This document shows, piece after piece, positions 26,135 to 35,180 of a stretch of 64,000 nucleotides of DNA; position 1 is the stretch's first letter; every line of letters starts with the position of its first letter. This DNA is from Mycolicibacter sp. MU0102 (lineage in GTDB: Bacteria; Actinomycetota; Actinomycetes; Mycobacteriales; Mycobacteriaceae). The DNA lies in assembly GCF_963378105.1 (NCBI RefSeq), contig NZ_OY726398.1, positions 434,001 through 498,000 of the forward strand. The letters are read 5' to 3'. Position numbers and translations under genes: made by a program. The notes below the pieces were generated by a model that searched no databases, was not told the DNA's origin, and saw only the letters and a program-made list of their open reading frames with translations.

Positions 26135-26935
26135 ATGGCCGACATCGAGTTCACCTCGGTCGCACCGATCATTCCCGTGCGAGACCTCGACGCTGCGCTG
26201 GAGCGCTACCGCCGGCTCGGCTTCACCGTCAATCACTACAGCGGCCCGGCCCGATACGGATTCGCCGATCGCGGACCGGTTTCGTTGCACCTTTCGGAGT
26301 GGGCCGAGCATGATCCGCTGCGCACCGCCGCCAGTGTGTACTTCTATGTCGACGACGCCGACGCGCTCTACGCGCAATGGTCGGCGTCGGGCGTGCCGGG
26401 GCGCTTCGTCGAACCGGTCGACACTGACTACCAGCTCAGGGAATTCGCCTATGTCGACCCCGAAGGCACCTTGCATCGGGTCGGCTCGGCACTGCCGGCG
26501 AAGGTCGTCAGCTCCAGCAGGGTGATCGCGGCGCCGGCGAAGCTGATCTTCGACTTCATCGCCGACCCGGCCCGGCAGCCACGCTGGGACGGCAACGCGA
26601 ATCTGGCCGAAGCCGCACCGGGCCAACGAGTTCATGCCGTCGGGGACGTTTTCACCATGACGCTGACCATGGGAACGGTCCGGGAGAACCACGTGGTGGA
26701 GTTCGAGGAAGGACGCCGTATCGCCTGGCGCCCAGCGGCCCCCGGGTGTGCGCCGCCGGGCCACCTGTGGCGGTGGGAGCTCGAGCCGCTCGGGCCGGCG
26801 CGCACTCGAGTAACCCACACCTACGACTGGTCGGAGCTATCCGACCCGAACCGCCTCGCTCGCGCCCGGGCCACTACCGCGGACAAGCTCGCGGCCTCAT
26901 TGTCCCGGCTTGCCGCGCTGGTCGAAGTGTCCTGA
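26135..26935 (+). CDS. VOC (glyoxalase)-SRPBCC fusion protein
   Basis: The 266-residue protein joins two unrelated small-molecule folds. Residues about 5-120 form a glyoxalase/bleomycin-resistance (VOC) domain (VAPIIPVRDLDAALERYRRL at the start, then FAYVDPEGTLHRVG at the end). Residues about 125-262 form an SRPBCC/polyketide-cyclase-like domain (SSRVIAAPAKLIFDFIADPA, then WRWELEPLGPARTRVTHTY). The VOC part resembles the metal-poor, ligand-sequestering type, since few His or Glu metal ligands are evident. It follows the second TetR gene and may bind or modify a product of the island. Confidence 0.85.
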   Translation: MADIEFTSVAPIIPVRDLDAALERYRRLGFTVNHYSGPARYGFADRGPVSLHLSEWAEHDPLRTAASVYFYVDDADALYAQWSASGVPGRFVEPVDTDYQLREFAYVDPEGTLHRVGSALPAKVVSSSRVIAAPAKLIFDFIADPARQPRWDGNANLAEAAPGQRVHAVGDVFTMTLTMGTVRENHVVEFEEGRRIAWRPAAPGCAPPGHLWRWELEPLGPARTRVTHTYDWSELSDPNRLARARATTADKLAASLSRLAALVEVS

Positions 26936-26953
26936 ACTCGCCGTACTGAGAGC

Positions 26954-29161
26954 TCAGCGGTTGTCTGCGAACGAACGCAGCGCGTCGACCTGAGCGGAAT
27001 CCAGTGAGGGACGGATATTTTCGCGTGCCGCAGCGATGTCGGCTACGGTGACGTCGGCGGCGTCGATACTGCGCCGCATGGCCGTCAGTGCGGCTTCGCG
27101 CAGCAGTGCCACACAGTCCGCGGCGCTGTAACCCTCCAGATCCGCGGCCAGCGCGTCGAGGTCGACGTCACCATGCAGGGGAACCGATTTGCCGGACACC
27201 CGCAGGATCTGGCGGCGGGCATCGGCATCCGGCGGTTCGACGAACACCAGCTTCTCCAGCCGGCCCGGACGGGTCAGCGCCGGGTCGATCAGCTCGGGGC
27301 GGTTGGTGGCGCCGACCACCACTACGTCGCGCAATGGGTTGACGCCGTCGAGTTCGGTGAGCAGCGCGGCCACCACCCGGTCGGTGACCCCGGAATCGAA
27401 GCTTTGCCCGCGCCGCGGTGCCAGGGAGTCGATTTCGTCGAGGAACACCAGCGAGGGCGCCGAATCGCGGGCGCGCTGGAACAGATCCCGTACCGCTCGC
27501 TCGCTGCTGCCCACCCATTTGTCCATCAGCTCCGCGCCTTTGACCGAATGCACGCTGACGCGACCAGACCCCGCCAGGGCGCGCACCACGAAGGTCTTGC
27601 CGCAGCCGGGCGGGCCGTAGAGCAGCACGCCGTGTGGCGGGTCGACGCCCAGGCGGGTGAACGTGTCCGGGTGCTGCAGCGGCCACAGCACCGCTTCGGT
27701 CAGTGCCTGTTTGGTGGCGACCATGTCGCCGACGTCGTCGAGGGTGACCGAGCCTACGGAAACCTCGGCGGCCGCCGAGCGCGACAGCGGCCGGATCACG
27801 CTGAGCGCTCCGAGCAGGTCCTCCTGGGTGAGTTTGGGTTCCTCATCGTTGTCGCTGGCCCGCGACGCCGCCCGCAGCGCCGCCTCGCGTACCAGTGCGG
27901 CAAGGTCTGCGGCCACGAAACCCGGTGTGCGTTCGGCGATCTCACCCAACGTCAGCTCCGCGGTGGGCACCGAGATGAGTAGGGTGGCCAACAGCGCTGC
28001 CCGGGTCGCGCCGTCGGGAAGACTCAGCCGGATCTCGCGATCGCACAGTTCGGGCGCCCGCAGTCGGGGATCGACATGGTCCGGAAGCGCCGAGGTCGCG
28101 ATGAACGCCACCCCTTCGGTGGACACCACGTTGCGCAGTTCGGCGAGGATCAGCGTTGCCACCGGCTCCGACGGTTCGGGCAACAGCGTGTCGACATCGG
28201 CGATCAGCAGCACCCCGCCGCCATCGCAGACCTGCGTAGCCGCCGAACGCACCGCGGCCAGCCGCTCATCGGCGGCCAGCGCCCCGATCTCGGGGCCGTC
28301 CAGCTCGATGAGCCGGCGGCCCTCGCACACCGCCCGGACCAGGGTCGTCTTTCCCACCCCGGCCGGACCCGACACCAGCACACCGAGGTTCGTTCCCGCC
28401 CGCAGGGTTTTCAACAGCTGCGGTTCGTCGAGCGCGAGCTTGAGCCACTCGGCGAGCTTGGCGGCCTGCGCCTCGCAGCCCTTGAGTTCATCGATGGCGA
28501 CGCGGGCCGGGACGGGCGGCTTGGCGATGGTCGTCACCGGGGCGGTGGGGGCGCTGCCAAAGGTGACCAGCGAGTTGGGCTGCACGCTGACCGGCCCGGC
28601 TGGATCCACCCCGGTGACCGTCAACAGTTCCGAGGTCCAGCTGATGCCGACCGCCGACGCCAATGCGGTGGCAGCCGCCCTGGAACCGGGGATAGTGGAC
28701 GTGCCGGGCCCGAGGTCGCGGGGCAGCAGGGAGACCGCGTCGCCGACCGTCATCACCTTGCCCAGCAGCGCCTGGCGCAACGTGGTGGGCGATAACGTCT
28801 GGGAGGCCAGCGCTGACCCGCTCAGCGTCACCGACCGGGCGCCGTAGACGGTCACCGCGGCCACCACGACCTGGGTGCCGTCACGCAGGCCGGCGTTGGA
28901 CAGCGTCACGTCGTCGAGCAGCGCCACGCCGGCAGGGGCGTTCGGCCCCGTCAGCCCCGCCACCGCCGACGTCGTGCGCGAACCGGCCAGCGAGACCGCA
29001 TCCCACTCCCGGATGCCCAGGGCAGCAACGGCTTCGGGGTGCAGCCGTACCACCCCGCGGCGGGCGTCGACGGCGGAGGTGTTGAGCCGGGCGATCAGCG
29101 TCAGGTGCCGGGATGAGGTCCGCGAAGCATCGCCGCTCCGGTGCTCTTCAATAGAACCCAT
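26954..29161 (-). CDS. Cdc48/p97-like double AAA ATPase (Rv0435c-like)
   Basis: This 735-residue protein has an N-terminal double-psi-barrel-like region (about 20-230, RGVVRLHPEAVAALGIREWD) and two AAA modules. Module one has the Walker A GPAGVGKTT. Module two has GPPGCGKTF, Walker B LVFLDEIDSLAP and the second-region-of-homology VVGATNRPELIDPALTRPGR. Such ATPases unfold or remodel proteins. The start ATG 29161 has no ribosome site, and its CAT overlaps the ATG of the divergent chorismate mutase gene by two bases, so it is probably leaderless or the true start lies a little downstream. Confidence 0.93.
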   Translation of the reverse strand: MGSIEEHRSGDASRTSSRHLTLIARLNTSAVDARRGVVRLHPEAVAALGIREWDAVSLAGSRTTSAVAGLTGPNAPAGVALLDDVTLSNAGLRDGTQVVVAAVTVYGARSVTLSGSALASQTLSPTTLRQALLGKVMTVGDAVSLLPRDLGPGTSTIPGSRAAATALASAVGISWTSELLTVTGVDPAGPVSVQPNSLVTFGSAPTAPVTTIAKPPVPARVAIDELKGCEAQAAKLAEWLKLALDEPQLLKTLRAGTNLGVLVSGPAGVGKTTLVRAVCEGRRLIELDGPEIGALAADERLAAVRSAATQVCDGGGVLLIADVDTLLPEPSEPVATLILAELRNVVSTEGVAFIATSALPDHVDPRLRAPELCDREIRLSLPDGATRAALLATLLISVPTAELTLGEIAERTPGFVAADLAALVREAALRAASRASDNDEEPKLTQEDLLGALSVIRPLSRSAAAEVSVGSVTLDDVGDMVATKQALTEAVLWPLQHPDTFTRLGVDPPHGVLLYGPPGCGKTFVVRALAGSGRVSVHSVKGAELMDKWVGSSERAVRDLFQRARDSAPSLVFLDEIDSLAPRRGQSFDSGVTDRVVAALLTELDGVNPLRDVVVVGATNRPELIDPALTRPGRLEKLVFVEPPDADARRQILRVSGKSVPLHGDVDLDALAADLEGYSAADCVALLREAALTAMRRSIDAADVTVADIAAARENIRPSLDSAQVDALRSFADNR

Positions 29162-29729
29162 GCGGTCATTATCGACATACGCCCGCCCGCTGACGCTGGC
29201 GATCGGCGCGGTTGCGCTGCTCGCGGCACCGCCAGCGGCCCGCGCCGACAGCACGCTGGCCGACCTGGTGGACGCCGCCGCCCAGCGGCTGCAGGTCGCC
29301 GACGACGTGGCGGCGATCAAATGGCAGACCGGCGGCGCCATCGAGGACCCCGCGCGGGTCGACCAGCAACTGGCGAAGCTGGCGACTGAGGCCGCCGGGA
29401 AAGACCTCGACCCCGACTACGTGCGGCGGATCTTCGCCGACCAGATCGCCGCGACCGAAGCCGCTGAGCACTACCGGTTCTCCCAGTGGAAGCTGGACCC
29501 GGCGACCGCCCCATCCACCGCTCCCGAACTGGTGGCCTCGCGGGCGCGCATCGACGGCTTCAACCAGGTCATGCTGGCCCAGATCGGCCAACGGTGGGGG
29601 CTGTTGCACTCAGCGGATTGCGCCGGGCAACTCGACGAGGCAACCCGAGCCGTCAGCGAGGCGCGCCAGCTCGATGAGTTCTACCGGCGCGCATTGGCGT
29701 CGGCGACGCAGGATTACTGCGCCCGGTAA
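29160..29729 (+). CDS. Secreted chorismate mutase (AroQ-gamma, Rv1885c-like)
   Basis: The 189-residue protein has a signal peptide (hydrophobic run LTLAIGAVALLAAPPAARAD, cleavage after ARA) followed by the all-helical secreted chorismate mutase domain: LADLVDAAAQRLQVADDVAAIKW, VDQQLAKLATEAA, RRIFADQIAATEAAEHYRF, and the two late Cys (DCAGQL and DYCAR) expected to form the disulfide. It converts chorismate to prephenate outside the cytoplasm; in M. tuberculosis the secreted enzyme is Rv1885c, at a different locus. Its start codon overlaps that of the divergent AAA ATPase. It ends 8 bases from the converging pssA stop. Confidence 0.92.
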   Translation: MRSLSTYARPLTLAIGAVALLAAPPAARADSTLADLVDAAAQRLQVADDVAAIKWQTGGAIEDPARVDQQLAKLATEAAGKDLDPDYVRRIFADQIAATEAAEHYRFSQWKLDPATAPSTAPELVASRARIDGFNQVMLAQIGQRWGLLHSADCAGQLDEATRAVSEARQLDEFYRRALASATQDYCAR

Positions 29730-29737
29730 CGGCGCCG

Positions 29738-30640
29738 CTACCGACCCGGCTTGCGCAGTCGCAACCGGGCCATCGACTGCCCACTGGGCCGTCGGATGCC
29801 CCGCCGCACGCCGGGGCGGCGGCTCGGCTGCGCCCGGCGGATTGCCCGCCGCGCTGCCCGGCGCTCCTTGGGGGCGTCTTCCCACGCCTCCGGATGTGCG
29901 GCAACCCAGCGCTGGCTGCGGACCGAGAACGGAATGGTGCACAGGTAGGCCCCGATCAGCACCAGGACCAGCACGTAGGGGAACAGGAACGCGGCGGCGG
30001 CCACCAGCGCCAGCACCGCCAGCAGCGCGGCGGCCAGGTGCGGCGGTACCGAGACGGCGTGCATCTTGCGCATCGGGATTCGGCTGACCAACAGCATCGA
30101 CGTGCCCACCACCCAGGTGCAGGTGAACCATTGCGACGTCCACCATCCGTCGCCGAACTCCAGCTTGGCGGCCAGCAGGCCCATCAGTGTGATGGCACCG
30201 GCCGGGGCGGGCATGCCGACGAAGAACTCCCGGGTGTAGGCCGGCAGGGTGGCGTCGTCGAGCAGGGTGTTGAACCGGGCCAGCCGCAGCACCACGCACA
30301 CCGCATACAGCAGCACCACGATCCAGCCCGCCGGCTGCGTCGACAGCAGCGTCACATAGATCACCACCGCGGGCGCCACCCCGAAGTCGACGGCGTCGGC
30401 CAGTGAATCGATCTCGGCGCCCATCCGCGACTCGGCGTCCAGGATGCGTGCCACCCGGCCGTCCAGGCCGTCGAGGATGGCCGCGGCGGCGATCAGGGCC
30501 ATCGCGAGGTGCGGCTGCCCGTCCAGCGCGTACTTGATCGAGGTCAGTCCGGCGCAGATCGCCAGCACCGTCATCGAACTGGGCAGGATGTGCAGACCCA
30601 CCGGGCCCCGGCTACGGGCCTGCTGGGCAGGAGTGGTCAT
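29738..30640 (-). CDS. pssA: CDP-diacylglycerol-serine O-phosphatidyltransferase PssA
   Basis: This 300-residue membrane enzyme makes phosphatidylserine. The CDP-alcohol phosphotransferase motif is complete: Asp60-Gly61, Ala64-Arg65, Gly74, Asp78 and Asp82 (LDGRVARILDAESRMGAEID). Several transmembrane segments follow, then a basic Arg-rich tail of about 50 residues. ATG 30640 overlaps the psd stop (ATGA). Its product is the substrate of Psd, encoded just upstream. Confidence 0.95.
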   Translation of the reverse strand: MTTPAQQARSRGPVGLHILPSSMTVLAICAGLTSIKYALDGQPHLAMALIAAAAILDGLDGRVARILDAESRMGAEIDSLADAVDFGVAPAVVIYVTLLSTQPAGWIVVLLYAVCVVLRLARFNTLLDDATLPAYTREFFVGMPAPAGAITLMGLLAAKLEFGDGWWTSQWFTCTWVVGTSMLLVSRIPMRKMHAVSVPPHLAAALLAVLALVAAAAFLFPYVLVLVLIGAYLCTIPFSVRSQRWVAAHPEAWEDAPKERRAARRAIRRAQPSRRPGVRRGIRRPSGQSMARLRLRKPGR

Positions 30641-31344
30641 GACAGGTCGGCCAGGACGGTCTCGCCGGCGACCATGCGCTGGCCGACGCCGACCAGCGGC
30701 TGCGTCCCGACCGGCAGGTAGACGTCGAGTCGCGAACCGAAGCGGATCAAGCCGTAGGTATCGCCGATCGCCAGATGATCACCGGGCCGGGTTTCGCAGA
30801 GGATGCGCCGCGCCACCAGCCCGGCGACCTGCACGGCGATCACCTCGGCACCGTCGGCGGTGCGGATCCGCACGCTGTTGCGCTCGTTGTCTTCGGCGGC
30901 TTCGGCGCGGTCCGCGGACCCGAACCGGCCGGCCCGGTGCAGCACCTCGATCACCTCACCGCCGATCGGAGCCCGTTGCACGTGGGCGTCGAAGACCGAC
31001 ATGAAGATGCTCACCCGCGGCAATGGAGTATCGGGCAGGTCCAGCTCCGGCGGCGGAGGTGCCGAATCGACCAGGCAGACCACACCATCGGCGGGGGCCA
31101 CCACCACACCGGGACGGGTGGGGGGCACCCGGTGCGGATGCCGGAAGAACCCGGCGCAGGCGCCCGCGGCCAGCAGCCCGGCACCGCGCAGCCAAGGCCG
31201 TTTGCGGCCCAGCAGAGCCACGCCCAGCGCACTGCCGACGAACGGCAGCCCGGCACTGTGCATCGGCGGCACCGTCGAGCGCACCAGCTCGATCAGGTGC
31301 CGAAGACCGCCGGGATCATCTGCTGCGCGGGGGCGTCTGGCCAT
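30637..31344 (-). CDS. psd: Phosphatidylserine decarboxylase proenzyme Psd
   Basis: The 235-residue protein belongs to the short (archaeal-type) Psd group. The self-cleavage site Gly-Ser lies in LIRFGSRLDVYLP near the C-terminus; cleavage makes the pyruvoyl cofactor on the small chain. A hydrophobic segment (about 30-60) anchors it in the membrane. It turns phosphatidylserine into phosphatidylethanolamine. It is translationally coupled to pssA and lies 25 bases after moeA. Confidence 0.95.
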   Translation of the reverse strand: MARRPRAADDPGGLRHLIELVRSTVPPMHSAGLPFVGSALGVALLGRKRPWLRGAGLLAAGACAGFFRHPHRVPPTRPGVVVAPADGVVCLVDSAPPPPELDLPDTPLPRVSIFMSVFDAHVQRAPIGGEVIEVLHRAGRFGSADRAEAAEDNERNSVRIRTADGAEVIAVQVAGLVARRILCETRPGDHLAIGDTYGLIRFGSRLDVYLPVGTQPLVGVGQRMVAGETVLADLS

Positions 31345-31369
31345 TGGGCCATCTTAGAAGCTGGGCGGT

Positions 31370-32599
31370 TCAGCCGGTGAGGTCCCAGACTTCCACCTCG
31401 GTGCCCACCGGCAGCTCGGTCACTTCGTCGGCGATGTCCAGGAGGCAGTTGGCCGAAGCCAGGTAGCGCAGATGGTGCGAAGCCGGCGGCCCATAGTTGG
31501 TGACCGTCCCGGTTTCGTAGTCGAGCAGCCCGCGCCGGAACTGCCGCTTGCCGGCCGGTGAGACCAGTTTCTCGCTCAGTATCGCGGTGCGGCGCGGGCG
31601 ATCCGCCTTGGACAGACCCATCGCGCGGCGCAGCGCGGGCCGGACGAAGACCTCGAAGGACACTTGGGCGCTGACCGGGTTGCCCGGCAGCGTGATGATG
31701 GTGGCTCCGGACCCAGGCGAGCCGACGCGGCCGATGCCCTGCGGCATCCCGGGCTGCATCGCCACCTTGACGAAGTGCACTCCCTGGTCGCCGTCGCGGC
31801 CGAAGACGTCCTTGACCACCTCGTAGGCTCCTGCGCTGACTCCGCCGCTGGTGATCACCAGATCCACCGCCCCCTCCCGCACGCCGTAGCGGTTGAGGAC
31901 GTCGGTGAACGCGGCGGTGTCGTCGGCGACCGTCACCGCGGCCACCACCTCGGCGCCGGCGTCACGTACCGCGGCCGACAGCATCACCCCGTTGGATTCA
32001 TAGATCTGGCCGGGCGCCAGCGGCGTGCCGGGTTTGATCAGTTCGGAACCGGTGGAGATCACCAGCACGCGTTGGCGGGGCCGCACCGTGAGCTCGGCCA
32101 GACCCAGTGCCGAAGCCAGGCCGGCCGCCGGCGCGCTGACGAGTTGCCCCGCCCAGAGCACGGTGGCGCCCTCGGCGACATCTCCACCGGCCCGACGGAT
32201 GTGGCGGCCCTTGGCGGTGGCGGCGTTGATCTGGACCACATCGATGCCGCCGTCGGTGGCCTCGACGGGAATCACCCCGTCAGCGCCGTACGGGATCGGT
32301 GCCCCGGTCATGATGCGGTGCGCGGTGCCCGGTGTCAGCGTGGGGATATCGGTGCGTCCGGCCGGAATGTCTTCGGTGACAGGCAAACTCACCGGCGATT
32401 CGGGTGTCGCGTCGGCGATGTCATCGGCGAGCACGGCATAGCCGTCCATCCCGGAGTTGTCGAAGACCGGCAGCGAGATCGGTGCGATCACGTCCGCGGC
32501 CAGTACCAGTCCCTCGGCATCGGCCAGTGCGACCGTGACCGGTGGTCGGGCCGCGATCAGGTCGGTGACGGCCCGTTGGTGCTCTTCGACGGATCGCAT
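31370..32599 (-). CDS. moeA: Molybdopterin molybdenumtransferase MoeA (MoeA2)
   Basis: This 409-residue protein inserts molybdate into adenylated molybdopterin. Motifs include FDNSGMDGYAV near residue 50, HRIMTGAPIPYGAD, VLVISTGSEL, and VITSGGVSAGAYEVVKDVF with the conserved Asp. The start ATG 32599 (MRSVEEHQRAV) matches the H37Rv MoeA2 N-terminus as I remember it. It is followed on the same strand by psd and pssA, the same order as Rv0438c-Rv0436c. Confidence 0.95.
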   Translation of the reverse strand: MRSVEEHQRAVTDLIAARPPVTVALADAEGLVLAADVIAPISLPVFDNSGMDGYAVLADDIADATPESPVSLPVTEDIPAGRTDIPTLTPGTAHRIMTGAPIPYGADGVIPVEATDGGIDVVQINAATAKGRHIRRAGGDVAEGATVLWAGQLVSAPAAGLASALGLAELTVRPRQRVLVISTGSELIKPGTPLAPGQIYESNGVMLSAAVRDAGAEVVAAVTVADDTAAFTDVLNRYGVREGAVDLVITSGGVSAGAYEVVKDVFGRDGDQGVHFVKVAMQPGMPQGIGRVGSPGSGATIITLPGNPVSAQVSFEVFVRPALRRAMGLSKADRPRRTAILSEKLVSPAGKRQFRRGLLDYETGTVTNYGPPASHHLRYLASANCLLDIADEVTELPVGTEVEVWDLTG

Positions 32600-32613
32600 C
32601 CCGACAGTCTGAC

Positions 32614-33537
32614 TCAGACCGGGAAGGTGATTCCTGTCAGCTCCTGCGAGACCGTCCACAACCGCTGCTGCAATTCGACTTCGTGCGCCTGCTTGCTGGC
32701 GTCCACCAGCTTGGGATATCCGCGCTGCTCACCGATGCCGCTCGGACCGTAGTACTGCCCGCCGGTCACCTCTGCGTCGGTGGCGGCGCGCAGCGTGGGC
32801 AACGCGCCCATCGCGGCGCTCTGCACGACCAGAGGCATCAGCAAGCGGTCCGCGGGACGCAGTAATGGCGGCAGGTGCCGGTTCAGTTCGGTGTTGGCGG
32901 TGCCGGGGTGCGCCGCGACGGCGATGGTCGAGCGGCGTTTGGCGGCCAGTCGGCGCTGCAGTTCGTAGGTGAACATCAAGTTGGCCAGCTTGGACTGCCC
33001 GTAGGCGGCGATCCGGTTGTAGCCGTGCTCCCACTGCAGGTCGTCGAAGTGGATCGCGGCCATGATCCGGTGCGCCATGCTGCTGACGGTCACCACGCGG
33101 GACCCCTTCACCCGCATCATCCGCGGCAGCAGCAGGCCGGTCAGCGCGAAGTGCCCCAGATGGTTGACGCCGAACTGCAGCTCGAAGCCGTCGTCGGTGC
33201 GCTGTTTAGGGGTGTACATGACGCCGGCGTTGTTGATCAGCAGATCGATCCGGGGATGGGCGGTGCCCAAGGCCTCGGCGGCTTCGCGGATCGACGCGAG
33301 CGAACTGAGATCGAGTTCCTGGACCTCCACGCGTGCCTGCGGGCTGGCGCTGTGGATCCGTTTCGCCGCCGCGTCGCCCTTCTCGAGGTCGCGCACCGCC
33401 AGCACCACCAACGCGCCGTGCCCGGCGAGTATCTCCGCGGTGTGATAGCCGATTCCGGTGTTGGAGCCAGTGATTACCGCGACGCGGCCGGTTTGATCCG
33501 GCACGTCTTCCGCAGCCCACTTATCCCGGCTACTCAT
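32614..33537 (-). CDS. SDR-family oxidoreductase A (Rv0439c-like)
   Basis: This 307-residue retinol-dehydrogenase-like SDR has TGSNTGIG, LLINNAGVM, SSMAHR and YGQSK; the C-terminus has GGQYYGPSG and QQRLWTVSQELTG. It is clearly paralogous to SDR B at 45080-45991, with the same ending pattern. ATG 33537 is used. An imperfect inverted repeat (CATGTGA, 10 bases, TCACGTG; 33535-33558) covers the start and may be an operator. Substrate unknown. The moeA2-SDR order is that of H37Rv. Confidence 0.9.
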   Translation of the reverse strand: MSSRDKWAAEDVPDQTGRVAVITGSNTGIGYHTAEILAGHGALVVLAVRDLEKGDAAAKRIHSASPQARVEVQELDLSSLASIREAAEALGTAHPRIDLLINNAGVMYTPKQRTDDGFELQFGVNHLGHFALTGLLLPRMMRVKGSRVVTVSSMAHRIMAAIHFDDLQWEHGYNRIAAYGQSKLANLMFTYELQRRLAAKRRSTIAVAAHPGTANTELNRHLPPLLRPADRLLMPLVVQSAAMGALPTLRAATDAEVTGGQYYGPSGIGEQRGYPKLVDASKQAHEVELQQRLWTVSQELTGITFPV

Positions 33538-33647
33538 GTGACAAACGATACTCACGTGACGCATCGTGCGCCGGATGGTTTTTCGCCGGTCGCGCGGTCG
33601 CGCGGTCGACGGTGCGGCCGGGCCTGCGTCCTGACATCCTCTCCTAC

Positions 33648-34160
33648 ATGGCGCAGCACGCAGACGGGTCCCCGGCGATCAGCCTGGTCGATCCCACCAA
33701 TAAGCCCAGCTCCCGAGCGCCGTTGGTCTGGGCGCTGGTCGGTGCGGTGCCCTGGTTGTTTCTGGCGCTGTTACAGGTGGGTTGGGCGCTAGCCGATGAG
33801 CGGTTGGCCTGGCTGCACACCGCCGCTCTGGCGGTCACCGCGCTGGGGCTGCTGGTGTCGGCGGTGATCGCCCCGCTGTGGCGCTACCGGGTGCACCGGT
33901 GGGACGTCAGTGACCAGGCTGTGTTCACCCGCACCGGCTGGATGGTGCAGGAGCGCCGGATCGCGCCGATCTCGCGGGTGCAGACCGTCGACACCTACCG
34001 GGGCCCGCTGGACCGGCTGCTGGGGCTGGCCAATGTGCGGGTCACCACCGCGTCGTCGGCGGGCGCGGTGCACATCGTGGCGCTGGATGCCCCCGTCGCC
34101 GACCGCATCGTGGCGCAATTGACCGACATCGCGGCGCTGGGTCCCGAGGACGCCACGTGA
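33648..34160 (+). CDS. PH-domain (bPH2/YdbS-like) membrane protein
   Basis: This 170-residue protein has two N-terminal transmembrane segments (about 25-45 and 60-80) followed by a bacterial PH-like domain: YRVHRWDVSDQAVFTRTGWM, then RRIAPISRVQTVDTYRGPLD and LANVRVTTASSAGAVHI. In many Gram-positives and actinobacteria such a gene lies directly before a longer multi-PH partner. Here the partner begins at 36469, and three unrelated genes lie between. ATG 33648 is chosen. Function unknown; membrane-anchored PH pairs are linked to envelope stress in some bacteria. Confidence 0.88.
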   Translation: MAQHADGSPAISLVDPTNKPSSRAPLVWALVGAVPWLFLALLQVGWALADERLAWLHTAALAVTALGLLVSAVIAPLWRYRVHRWDVSDQAVFTRTGWMVQERRIAPISRVQTVDTYRGPLDRLLGLANVRVTTASSAGAVHIVALDAPVADRIVAQLTDIAALGPEDAT

Positions 34161-34182
34161 TGGTCAGGGCCGAATTCGGCGG

Positions 34183-35094
34183 CTAGCCACAACGAGCAAG
34201 CTTTCCCCGATCACTCCATCGAGCGATCACCTGGCCGGCGAAATCGAGCATCTCGTCGAGGGTGGGAAACATGGCGAAGGCGTCCACGATCGCCTCATCA
34301 GCACCGGTGCCGGCGAGGCGCTCGAGTTTGCCGGCAACCGTGTCAACCGATGTGCCCGGTTCGAGGTTGATCCGCATGGCTGTTCTGAGCGCGTCCGGAT
34401 CGCGGTCCGCGTCCTTGGCGGCATGGCGCGCGATCGACCACAGGTGGTCGGTGACCTCGTCCTGCAGCCCCTCGACACCGAGCCAGCCGGTACCGCTGCG
34501 GCCGACCCTGCGCATCGCGGCCTCGCTGGCACCGCCGATCCAGATGGGCGGACCACCGGGCTGCACCGGGCGCAGGTCGGCATGGACCGGAGGCAGCGAG
34601 AAGAACTCGCTGTCCCAGGACACCGGGGTGGTCGTCCACCACTCGTGCAGGAACGCCAGCACGTCATCGAGCATCTGCCCGCGTCGGTGCCAGTTCGCGC
34701 TGCGGGCGATGTCGTGTTCGTCCTTCATCCATCCGATTCCCACACCCACGTCGAGGCGGCCTTCGCTGAGTACGTCGAGTGTGGTCAGCAGCCGGGCCAG
34801 GTGCACCGGCTCGTAGTAGAACGTGCTGAGCGTGCTGGCGTTCAGTCGAATCCGGCTGGTCGCCGTCGCGGCGACGGTCCACACCAGCACCGGGTCGAGG
34901 TAGCGGGTCATCTGCGGCGGGTACGGCTGCTCTTTGCCCGGATAGGTGCTCTGCATATCGACCGGCGTCACCAGGCGATCGCCGACCCACAGCGTGTCGT
35001 AGCCAAGGTCCTCGAGTCCACGGCAGAACTCGCCCAGCCCGGCGGCGCTGCTGACAGCGGGTCCGACGAACGGAAGTGCGAAACCAAGTTTCAT
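34183..35094 (-). CDS. LLM-class F420-dependent oxidoreductase
   Basis: The 303-residue luciferase-like TIM-barrel protein has MKLGFALPFVG at the start, a YDTLWVGDRLVTP strand, the YEPVHLARLLTTLDVLSEGRL segment, VGVGIGWMKDE and PPIWIGGASEAAMRR. This is the pattern of actinobacterial F420-dependent enzymes. ATG 35094 is preferred because AGGA lies 6 bases upstream; ATG 35097 is adjacent. It is followed by nothing on this strand and preceded by the dinucleotide-binding gene. Substrate unknown. Confidence 0.88.
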   Translation of the reverse strand: MKLGFALPFVGPAVSSAAGLGEFCRGLEDLGYDTLWVGDRLVTPVDMQSTYPGKEQPYPPQMTRYLDPVLVWTVAATATSRIRLNASTLSTFYYEPVHLARLLTTLDVLSEGRLDVGVGIGWMKDEHDIARSANWHRRGQMLDDVLAFLHEWWTTTPVSWDSEFFSLPPVHADLRPVQPGGPPIWIGGASEAAMRRVGRSGTGWLGVEGLQDEVTDHLWSIARHAAKDADRDPDALRTAMRINLEPGTSVDTVAGKLERLAGTGADEAIVDAFAMFPTLDEMLDFAGQVIARWSDRGKLARCG

Positions 35095-35180
35095 CATAAA
35101 TCCTTTCAGTGATTCATCAACCATTGCTGGGGCGTGCAACGCCCCTGCTCGCTCATGGCTTGGATCGGCGGCGCTGCGGT

